Shown: piece by piece, positions 1 to 5,280 of the stretch
Layout: each line of letters opens with the position of its first letter
How positions within the stretch are numbered: the stretch's first letter is position 1
Assembly (NCBI GenBank): GCA_005880175.1
Contig: VBJR01000330.1
Span: 2,858-8,140 of the forward strand
DNA from: Chloroflexota bacterium
GTDB lineage: Bacteria > Chloroflexota > Dormibacteria > Dormibacterales > Dormibacteraceae
Length of the DNA stretch: 5,283 nt
Direction of reading: 5' to 3'
Made by a program: the position numbers and the translations under genes
The notes under the pieces: model-generated
The model's input: only the letters and a program-made list of their open reading frames with translations
What the model was told of the DNA's origin: nothing
Database searches by the model: none

Positions 1-1
1 C

Positions 2-46
2 GATCCGAGCCGCGCCACCGGCCCGCTCGTGGCCGTGTTCGTCTGA
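2..46 (+). CDS. Possible 3' end of an upstream gene (partial)
   Basis: The window opens inside a frame reading D-P-S-R-A-T-G-P-L-V-A-V-F-V and then TGA at 44-46. The residue mix (hydrophobic, ending in VAVFV) looks like a real protein tail, while the neighbouring plus-strand frames give arginine-rich or low-complexity translations typical of out-of-frame GC-rich DNA. Fourteen codons are too few to recognise a family, so no function can be given. If real, the gene would end only one base before the TTGACA of the first direct repeat. Confidence is low. Confidence 0.25.
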   Translation, partial: DPSRATGPLVAVFV

Positions 47-91
47 CTTGACATCGTGGAACTCCTACCTCGACCCGACCGACTTGACGTC
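45..91 (+). repeat. Direct repeat pair GACTTGACRTC upstream of the regulator
   Basis: GACTTGACATC (45-55) and GACTTGACGTC (81-91) match at 10 of 11 positions and start 36 bp apart. Each contains a TTGAC core resembling a -35 element, but neither has a TAnnnT box 16-19 bp downstream. A pair of same-face sites for a DNA-binding protein is therefore a better reading than two promoters. Their place in the leader of an HTH regulator suggests autoregulation or control by an activator; this is inference. Confidence 0.4.
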
Positions 92-124
92 ATATGCCAT
101 TCCCCGCAGCCGCGTCTCGCCGTC

Positions 125-130
125 TACACT
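125..130 (+). promoter_or_regulatory. Candidate -10 box of the regulator gene
   Basis: TACACT fits the actinobacterial TAnnnT -10 pattern and lies after the direct repeats and before the palindrome. No convincing -35 is found 16-19 bp upstream (the DNA there is C-rich), so a promoter here would need activator help or a non-housekeeping sigma factor. Transcription would start near 137 and leave a leader of about 74 nt before the ATG at 211. Weak evidence. Confidence 0.2.
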
Positions 131-164
131 CCACCACCAGGCACCCGGACGACAACGTGTCGTC

Positions 165-180
165 TTGCGGCATGCCGCAA
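165..180. promoter_or_regulatory. Perfect 16-bp palindrome, candidate operator
   Basis: TTGCGGCA followed directly by TGCCGCAA is a perfect 16-bp palindrome with no spacer. It lies 31 bp before the chosen ATG of the regulator. Short GACAA (151-155) and TTGTC (182-186) arms lie outside it in inverted orientation, though asymmetrically spaced. A perfect dyad just before an XRE-like regulator gene is the classic layout of an autoregulatory operator. The ATG at 172 lies inside it, which argues against translation beginning at that codon. It could instead form a leader RNA hairpin that modulates translation. Confidence 0.5.
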
Positions 181-192
181 CTTGTCACCTGC

Positions 193-197
193 GGGAG
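193..197 (+). promoter_or_regulatory. Probable ribosome binding site for the ATG at 211
   Basis: GGGAG is complementary to the 3' end of 16S rRNA and stands 13 nt before the ATG at 211, a little farther than ideal. A closer GGA (205-207) lies only 3 nt away. Neither the ATG at 94 nor the one at 172 has a comparable purine run, so this site favours 211 as the start. Confidence 0.4.
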
Positions 198-210
198 TAC
201 CACCGGAACG

Positions 211-1722
211 ATGGCAGCCTCACCACCGAACTCCCCCGGCGATCGCCGGATCGGCCCCAAGGGACCGTTCGGTCATCTCCTCCGCGATGCCATGGAGCCG
301 CGGAACGGGCGCGGACGGCTGTCGTATGCGGATGCGGTCGAGCGCATCAACAGAATCGCCAAGCTGCGGGACGGCAAACGCGCCGGCTACAGCACGGCCA
401 CGATCCGCAACTGGATCGGGCGTTGGGTCATCCCCAGCCACCTCACCCTTGGCTGGATCGCCGAGGCCCTGGAGGTTCCGCTACAGGACGTCATCGATGC
501 TGCCGACGCCGCCGAGAACGAACGCTACAAAGTGCGGTACGGCCAGTCGGGCGACACCACGGCCGCCGAGACGCCTGCCGACAGCCATCCAGCGGCTTCA
601 ACATCCCCGACGAGTCAGGCCAACCAGCCCGCCGTCACCCCATCAACAGCACCAGTGGCACAACCGCTCCTCACCGCTGCACAATTGGAAGCCGAGATGA
701 AGCGCCGGACTTTCGCACAATACCTTGCGCTTGCCGGAGGGTTCGTAGTCTTTCGACCGGACATTATCGCCGCGGTCCTCGACGGCACTTCACAAGTGGA
801 TGAGGCGCTCGCCGACCGCCTGCACATGCGATCACTCCAATACATGCAACAGTGGGACGCGTTGCCGCCCCATCTGCTACTCTCGGCGGTCGTCGCACAT
901 TTGGACGAAGTACAGATTGCCCTCAAATGCGCCAAGCCCGATCAGCTCTCACACCGACTCCATGTTATCGCTGCCGAGACGGCCGCATTCGCCGGAATGC
1001 TCGGCTGGTTCCTCCAGAATCGGGGCCTTGCTGAAATCAACCTCAGCATCGCAGATGACTATTCAAGGATCACTGGTCACCGGCCAGTCCAGGCAATCGT
1101 GCTCGCAATCCGTGCTGACTTTCACTCTCATGTGCAGCTCGGCCGCAACGTTGGATCGCCCATCGCTCGCACCATGCTCGACGCCGCAATCAGCGCTGCT
1201 GGTACTTCGCCTTCGCCGCTTCGCGCATGGCTACTCTTGCGCCAGGCGGAGGAGCATGCAGTAATAGGCGAACAGCGACAAACCTATACTCTGCTTGAGT
1301 CGGCAGAGACCGCCCTTATGGGTGTCAGGACTATGCCTGACGGTATGTTCAAGCACTGGAACTCCGACATGTACCGTGCATTCCGTGGCAACTGTGAACA
1401 GCTGCTCGGCGAATACAACCAGTCCATTCTTACGCTGGTCCCAGTGCTTGAACGCATCAAGCCAGATTCCGTATCCAATCGCATTGCGTTGCAGGCCGAC
1501 ATCGCTGCCGTCCACGCACGACAAGGCGACCCAGAGCAATCGAGCCGGCTCCTCGGCCAAGCCCTGGCCACGGCCGCGAAGGCCGGTCTGCGTGAACGCG
1601 TACGGCGAGTCGCGGGTATTCGATTGAACCTGCTTACTTCCTTCGAAAGCCATCCCACCGTGCGCAACTTGGACGAGCAGATTCGCGCAGCTATCGCCGC
1701 GCCACACGAGTCTCCGTCATAA
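211..1722 (+). CDS. XRE-like helix-turn-helix regulator with TPR-like helical domain
   Basis: Predicted cytoplasmic DNA-binding regulator of 503 residues. Residues about 37-98 read as an HTH domain, with SYADAVERINRIA, a recognition-helix-like STATIRNWIGRW and the LGWIAEALEVPLQDVIDAAD segment typical of XRE-like proteins. A low-complexity Ala/Ser/Thr/Pro linker (about 112-155) leads to KRRTFAQYLALAGG (164-177), the 'RRTF plus hydrophobic stretch' often seen between HTH and helical domains in streptomycete regulators. It resembles a Tat motif but is internal, so it is not an export signal. Residues about 205-475 are Ala/Leu/Arg-rich helices consistent with TPR-like repeats, which in this family usually sense a ligand or partner. 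The frame is open further upstream to an ATG at 94, but that extension is protein-like neither in content nor in ribosome-site context, so the ATG at 211 with upstream GGGAG was chosen; GTG/ATG alternatives remain possible. Its TAA overlaps the next gene's ATG by one base, implying translational coupling. The direct repeats and palindrome upstream suggest autoregulation. The effector and targets are unknown. Confidence 0.82.
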   Translation: MAASPPNSPGDRRIGPKGPFGHLLRDAMEPRNGRGRLSYADAVERINRIAKLRDGKRAGYSTATIRNWIGRWVIPSHLTLGWIAEALEVPLQDVIDAADAAENERYKVRYGQSGDTTAAETPADSHPAASTSPTSQANQPAVTPSTAPVAQPLLTAAQLEAEMKRRTFAQYLALAGGFVVFRPDIIAAVLDGTSQVDEALADRLHMRSLQYMQQWDALPPHLLLSAVVAHLDEVQIALKCAKPDQLSHRLHVIAAETAAFAGMLGWFLQNRGLAEINLSIADDYSRITGHRPVQAIVLAIRADFHSHVQLGRNVGSPIARTMLDAAISAAGTSPSPLRAWLLLRQAEEHAVIGEQRQTYTLLESAETALMGVRTMPDGMFKHWNSDMYRAFRGNCEQLLGEYNQSILTLVPVLERIKPDSVSNRIALQADIAAVHARQGDPEQSSRLLGQALATAAKAGLRERVRRVAGIRLNLLTSFESHPTVRNLDEQIRAAIAAPHESPS

Positions 1723-2685
1723 TGGCCAAAATCCGCGTTGGAGTTCTTGGCCTCAGTCACGACCACATATGGCACAACTTGAGCGACCTCGCGCGCTCCG
1801 AGAACGCCATACTCGTGGCTGCGGCAGACCCTCGGCCTGAATTGCGCAGCAAGGTCCGTTCTTACGGATGTGATCGCGACTTCGAGGACGCTCATCAACT
1901 ACTTGATAGCGTCAGCCTCGATGCAGTGTTCATCTACCGACTACGCCGGAGCCGCCGCAATGGCCGCAGCGGCCTACGCAGCCAAGACGCATCTTATGGT
2001 CAACTGGCCATTCATATGGTGGCCCAGCCTCCAATTCGCCTTGAATCTCGCTGCTCAAGGTCGCATTGGCGACATCTTCCAGGTGACCTATCGGGCCGCA
2101 CATGCCGGCCCGCGCGAGGCCGGCTGCTCACCCGCGTTCTCTGAATGGCTCCTTGATCCGCACCGTAATGGCTCAGGCGCGCTCATGGACTACTGCTCCT
2201 ATGGCGCCGCACTCACGTGCTTACTTCTTGGTCTCCCATCCCGCGTAATGGCGGCTACCTCGCGAGTCAACAAGCTCGATCTCTTGGCGGAGGACAATGC
2301 TGTCGTTATCATGCAACATGCGTCCGCCATCAGCACAAGCGTTGCCTCTTGGACCCAAATTGGTCACATGACCAGCTACATTCCTGCGTTTTACGGCAGC
2401 AGCGGGACAATCGTCGTTACGTCCGACTCGGTGCAACTGGCGACGCTCGAATCCCAAGCGGAGCACCGTCTCGAAATACCGGCCGTAACGGGGCACAACG
2501 TTTCTAGCGTTGCATTCTTCCTACATCACATCGATAGCAACCAACCCATCACTGGAATATGCGGTCCACTCGTCAGCCTGGATGCACAGCAAGTTCTCGA
2601 AGCTGCACTCGCTTCAGCGGGGACCGAACGAACCGTCACCCTGCCGCTTCCAACCGGGCGACTTGCTCGCAATCCAGCGCAATGA
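1722..2685 (+). pseudogene. Gfo/Idh/MocA-family NAD(P)-dependent oxidoreductase, frameshifted and internally deleted
   Basis: Intact relatives bind NAD(P) in an N-terminal Rossmann fold and oxidise or reduce sugars or related polyols, using a lysine in an EKP motif. The first 71 codons (1722-1934) encode a good Rossmann start: KIRVGVLGLSHDHIW, then VAAADPRPEL and LDAVFI. After that the reading frame changes. In the +1 frame from 1936 the family sequence resumes as TDYAGAAAMAAAAYAAKTHLMV, then NWPFIWWPSLQ, RIGDIFQVTYRAAHAGP, GALMDYCSYGAAL, EDNAVVIM and SWTQIGHMTSY, ending with TGA at 2683-2685. The shift is best explained by loss of two bases (for example TAC ACC to TACC) at about 1934-1938. 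A second lesion is in frame: 'HLMV' runs directly into 'NWPF', whereas relatives have LMVEKPM, then about 25-30 residues, then a second LMVNWP. The catalytic EKP stretch is therefore missing. Combined coding capacity is about 320 residues against roughly 340-380 for relatives. Its ATG overlaps the regulator's stop (TAATG). The frameshift alone could be a sequencing error, but the deletion would still disable catalysis. Confidence 0.75.
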
Positions 2686-2700
2686 GCATCCTGGCTACCC

Positions 2701-2720
2701 AGCGGATCTAACGATCCGCT
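2701..2720 (+). terminator. Perfect 8-bp stem-loop after the oxidoreductase gene
   Basis: AGCGGATC, loop TAAC, GATCCGCT: a perfect 8-bp stem with a 4-nt loop beginning 15 bp after the oxidoreductase stop. There is no clean T-run after it (TCTCTG follows), so it is either a weak factor-independent terminator, as is common in actinobacteria, or an RNA-stabilising 3' hairpin. It lies between converging genes and could also act on minus-strand transcripts. Confidence 0.55.
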
Positions 2721-2748
2721 TCTCTGATGACTAAAACGATCAGTGCGG

Positions 2749-2768
2749 AGACGTATACGTCTATTTTC
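2749..2768 (+). terminator. 14-bp palindrome followed by T-rich run, probable terminator
   Basis: AGACGTATACGTCT (2749-2762) is a perfect palindrome that folds as a 5-bp stem with a TATA loop and is followed on the plus strand by ATTTTC. That is the layout of a rho-independent terminator for transcripts coming from the left. On the minus strand a TTTT also occurs, but about 10 nt past the dyad, so it may act weakly on the methylase transcript as well. A protein-binding dyad is the alternative reading. Confidence 0.45.
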
Positions 2769-2855
2769 GGACTCGAACCACGAGGAAGTGTGTACCGCTT
2801 CTTCAGCACACCCGCGCTACCGCGTAGTCACGGGCGGCCGTTGTGACAGACTCCT

Positions 2856-3740
2856 TTAGCTCCGCTCCAATGTCACCGCTCCGCCGCTACCCATTAGCGT
2901 CAAGTCGGGTAGCATCAATTCGCGAGAGAATACGGCATACTCTTGGCCGACATGCTGCTTCGCCGCAGTGTGGGCAATTCCGAATCGTGCGTACGGCAGG
3001 TCGGGATAGAGAACGGCCGGGACGCGGCTATCACAGTCGTAAGTCACCATCCACATCCGCTGACTGTCCTTCAACAATTCCGCAAGCCGTATATGGTCCT
3101 GCCAGCCCAGCGTGTCAAGGTATAGCTCAGCGCCATTGTTCAAGTAAGGTGGATCGATGTAGCAGAAACTTGCTGCGGCCTCTGACTGCAACCAAGCATG
3201 TACCAAGTCAACACCGTCCTCCTGCGAGACGGTGATGCGGTTGCGATACCGACCAATAAGGCGAAGTCGATCCGCCAAGTCAGCTCGGTTAAAGCGCGCA
3301 TCGATCTTCCAACGGCCAGTCTGCTGCAATCCACCGATGGGTCTTGCCGTAAGAATCCCCGATCGGTTGGTCCTGTTCAAGAAGAAGGTCGCGAACCCGA
3401 GTTCCAGATCGTCACCCGCCCGTTGTGTATAGATCTCCTTGCAGCGATGCCACTCGTCTAGCGTAATGGGGCAGTGCTGGACACGAGCGATGAATTCCGC
3501 AGTGTGAGTCACAACAGAACGCCAGAACGCCGCGATGCCCGGATCGAGATCATTCAACACAATCGTCTCAACATACTCATCGTAGAGTAGACGCAACGCA
3601 GCTCCTGCCCCACCAGCGAATGGCTCAATGTATGTCGTGCATCTGAAACGCTGACGTTCAATCAACGACGCCAAGAACTGGCTAAGTCCCCCCTTACCGC
3701 CAGGATATCGAAGGGGGCTCAAGTAGGGCGTGCTTGTCAC
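2856..3740 (-). CDS. D12-class (Dam-like) adenine-N6 DNA methyltransferase
   Basis: Transfers a methyl group from S-adenosylmethionine to N6 of adenine in DNA. Length 294 residues, usual for Dam/D12 enzymes (about 260-300). Motifs appear in the expected order: the N-terminal LSPLRYPGGKGG (residues 7-18) diagnostic of the D12 family; SAM-binding motif I EPFAGGAG (39-46); an acidic VLNDLDP (61-67) for SAM ribose contact; FFLNRTNRSGIL (119-130), characteristic of the family; and catalytic motif IV FCYIDPPY (192-199). All key residues look intact, so the enzyme should be active. The GTG at 3740 was chosen because the family domain starts 7 residues later and because it overlaps the TAG of the preceding gene by one base (TAGTG), implying translational coupling; there is no clear ribosome site of its own. 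The frame is open 80 codons further upstream, but that stretch lies inside the coding region of the ParB-like gene and is not protein-like. The target sequence cannot be read from the protein; GATC is known for Dam, but other D12 enzymes differ. No restriction endonuclease gene is recognisable next to it. Confidence 0.93.
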   Translation of the reverse strand: MTSTPYLSPLRYPGGKGGLSQFLASLIERQRFRCTTYIEPFAGGAGAALRLLYDEYVETIVLNDLDPGIAAFWRSVVTHTAEFIARVQHCPITLDEWHRCKEIYTQRAGDDLELGFATFFLNRTNRSGILTARPIGGLQQTGRWKIDARFNRADLADRLRLIGRYRNRITVSQEDGVDLVHAWLQSEAAASFCYIDPPYLNNGAELYLDTLGWQDHIRLAELLKDSQRMWMVTYDCDSRVPAVLYPDLPYARFGIAHTAAKQHVGQEYAVFSRELMLPDLTLMGSGGAVTLERS

Positions 3741-5119
3741 TACACCAACGAGTCCAGAGCGATCAAGAACGGAGCCCAGTTGGCCGCTATTGAACGAACC
3801 TCCATTGGAACCGCATGGAAGTGTTGGTTGTGAACGAACTGATGCATGGTGCGTACGGCGAACATGCTTGTACCGTCTTGCAGGCCGGTTCTCACCGCCT
3901 GGTACTCTGGACTTGCCTGCTTCGGATCTATCGTGGTTAGACATCGCTTGACCGCGTCCCTGAACTGGGCGTGTGTCCACCCCTTCTGGTCGTAAACATC
4001 TGAAACGGCAAGTTCGATGACGACTCTAGTCAGTATCGCGCACGCGTTCGGGACCTGGTCAACGTTCAATTGCTGAAGCTCACGCAGGATAGCTGCGATC
4101 CGGGGACTTAGGTTCGCCAAGTTCACGCCGTCGAAGATCCTCGTCGGCGGGGTGGCGGTCCTACGTGGCGGTGCGGGCTTCGGCCGCTCTTTCGGTCGTG
4201 GCGGTCTGACGAGCGGTTCAGCCCCAGACCGATACAGAGCCCGATCGGGAAGGTCCGTCGCCAGCTTTGACAGGTACTCCTGACGCTGACGCTTCACCTT
4301 CAAATCAGTGACCGTGATCGGTCCTGCAAGGTCGGCAAGCATACGGGCAATCAGGCGTTCCATCGCAGCGGGCGGGTAGTGCGTCAGTAAACGCCCATCC
4401 TCGAAAGCAAAACCGAGAGCCTTACGAACATCGGGATCGCTAACCAATCTGCCCAGTGTCGTAATTCTGTCACGCCGAACGGCGGTCAAATCTGTCTGAA
4501 GCTGCTTGTTATCCGGGTAACAGCTAGCCACTGTGTCCGCGAAGGCAAGACCTCGCTCAGCGTGGTTGCCCCGCTCTCCCTTGAAGCGCTGTGTCTGCTC
4601 AGCACTCCACGGAACCACACCAGCCCCCTGTCGCTCCCCTGTGTGTTGAAGCTCTAGCCAGTGTCGCGCTTCTTCGCGTGAATCAACTATCGTGCACTGG
4701 ATCTCATCGGGCAGCGCCACGGTAGCCGCCAGCTTCCGAAACTCCTGCTCGACCTTATGCCCGGCTGCGAGATCCGGGTTGAGGAGAAGCTTGAGCACAG
4801 CGGTTCGGCGGTTGCCCTCCATTACGGTGTATCGCCCGCCGCTTGACTTCATCACCAGCGGCACGGCCAACGGATTCAGCCCGTACTTGGCGATGTCCTT
4901 CGCTAGATTGACAAGTTTGTTCCCGCCATCGCGCAGCAACGCAGCCAGTATGTCCCTCTGACCCGAAACGGTGGCATGCCGAGGATTCTGACCATCCAAC
5001 AGAAGGTCCGCTATTCCCACCCCCACGTACTCAGGCACCGGGCAATTATGCCGCAAGTGACTCCCGTGAGTCCGTTTCCTGAGTTGCCTCCGGCGCAGAT
5101 GCCTGCGGTCGCCCGCCAC
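3740..5119 (-). CDS. ParB/Srx-like N-terminal domain protein with helical (possibly HEPN-like) C-terminus
   Basis: A 459-residue cytoplasmic protein. Residues about 33-115 form a ParB/Srx-type domain: GIADLLLDGQNPRH at the start, then NLAKDIAKYGLNP, then RYTVMEGNRRTAVLKLL with the GNRR motif (102-105) replacing the GERR of chromosomal ParB. In this superfamily that loop binds nucleotide (CTP or ATP), and members act as CTP switches, nucleases or kinases. Residues 116-300 are mostly helical and unrecognised. A Pro/Arg-rich linker (about 302-326) separates the C-terminal domain (335-459), which contains NACAILTRVVIELAV (358-372) and RTMHQFVHN (423-431). This pairing of an 'R..E' helix with an 'R-x6-H' helix recalls HEPN/DUF4145-like domains, but that is a tentative match by eye. 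It is not a chromosome-partitioning ParB: no ParA, no parS and no ParB DNA-binding domain is seen. The GTG at 5119 is the first start after an in-frame TAG (5132-5134). The basic first 27 residues precede the domain, so GTG codons at 5038, 5026 or 5020 are possible true starts. It is cotranscribed with, and overlaps, the downstream methylase. Confidence 0.82.
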   Translation of the reverse strand: MAGDRRHLRRRQLRKRTHGSHLRHNCPVPEYVGVGIADLLLDGQNPRHATVSGQRDILAALLRDGGNKLVNLAKDIAKYGLNPLAVPLVMKSSGGRYTVMEGNRRTAVLKLLLNPDLAAGHKVEQEFRKLAATVALPDEIQCTIVDSREEARHWLELQHTGERQGAGVVPWSAEQTQRFKGERGNHAERGLAFADTVASCYPDNKQLQTDLTAVRRDRITTLGRLVSDPDVRKALGFAFEDGRLLTHYPPAAMERLIARMLADLAGPITVTDLKVKRQRQEYLSKLATDLPDRALYRSGAEPLVRPPRPKERPKPAPPRRTATPPTRIFDGVNLANLSPRIAAILRELQQLNVDQVPNACAILTRVVIELAVSDVYDQKGWTHAQFRDAVKRCLTTIDPKQASPEYQAVRTGLQDGTSMFAVRTMHQFVHNQHFHAVPMEVRSIAANWAPFLIALDSLV

Positions 5120-5128
5120 GGTTGGCCT

Positions 5129-5134
5129 AGCCTA
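5129..5134 (-). promoter_or_regulatory. Candidate -10 box (TAGGCT) for the ParB-like/methylase operon
   Basis: On the minus strand TAGGCT matches TAnnnT and ends 9 nt before the GTG at 5119. Transcription would then begin at or within a couple of bases of the start codon, giving a leaderless mRNA, which is common in actinobacteria. That would explain the absence of any good ribosome site in front of this GTG. No strong -35 is visible 17 bp upstream. Tentative. Confidence 0.25.
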
Positions 5135-5138
5135 CGGC

Positions 5139-5150
5139 CTCAGACCTGAG
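5139..5150. repeat. Inverted repeat CTCAG-AC-CTGAG in the operon's promoter region
   Basis: A perfect 5-bp inverted repeat with a 2-bp centre. It lies directly upstream of the candidate -10 box of the minus-strand operon, within the space expected between -10 and -35. A repressor operator overlapping the promoter is one reading; with arms this short, chance occurrence in GC-rich DNA is also possible. Confidence 0.3.
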
Positions 5151-5263
5151 AGCGTGAGTAAGGCCGCGCGCGAAGGTTCGTGTCGGTCGATGGGGCTCAT
5201 GAGCGTGCGGTCCGATGGGAGCGGGAGCCTGGAGAGGGCCGCAGGCAGGCCAGGTGTTGCACA

Positions 5264-5280
5264 GACGCAGCAGTTGCGTC
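5264..5280. repeat. Inverted repeat GACGCA-GCAGT-TGCGTC at the right edge
   Basis: Perfect 6-bp arms around a 5-nt loop, with TTGCA and TCGCA flanks, at the right end of the window. It could be an operator, or a transcription terminator of a gene beyond the window. No T-run is visible and the flank is cut off, so the role cannot be decided. Confidence 0.3.

Larger units (their letters stand above)
2686..2855. other. Intergenic region between converging transcription units
   Basis: About 170 bp with no credible gene, separating the end of the plus-strand oxidoreductase from the end of the minus-strand methylase. Besides the two listed hairpins it contains CTGAT (2724-2728) pairing with ATCAG (2739-2743), which together with flanking CCGC/GCGG could form a larger alternative fold that competes with the 2701-2720 hairpin. 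No promoter-like or RNA-gene signal is seen. Confidence 0.6.

Noticed and set aside
94..210. N-terminal extension of the regulator from the ATG at 94 (or 172)
   Set aside because: The extra 39 residues are unlike a folded domain, run through the 16-bp palindrome and lack a ribosome site; the HTH region begins well after 211.
164..800. Twin-arginine export signal in the regulator (KRRTF then hydrophobic stretch)
   Set aside because: The motif is internal, after the DNA-binding domain, where an export signal could not work; it is a common linker feature in this type of regulator.
48..803. Overlapping plus-strand open frame across the leader and HTH region
   Set aside because: The translation is Arg/Pro/His-rich, typical of an out-of-frame reading of the regulator gene.
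1284..1898. Long open frames on the minus strand opposite the regulator and oxidoreductase
   Set aside because: They are antisense shadows of GC-rich coding sequence, with low-complexity translations and no recognisable motifs.
3741..3980. 80-codon upstream extension of the methylase frame
   Set aside because: It overlaps the C-terminal domain of the ParB-like protein in another frame, is Arg/Ser/Gly-rich without family similarity, and D12 enzymes begin just before the PGGKG motif. The GTG at 3740 with TAGTG overlap explains the start better.
3740..5119. Chromosome or plasmid partitioning ParB
   Set aside because: No ParA partner, no parS-like site seen, GNRR in place of the usual GERR, and no ParB-type HTH after the N-terminal domain; the rest of the protein is unlike partition ParB.
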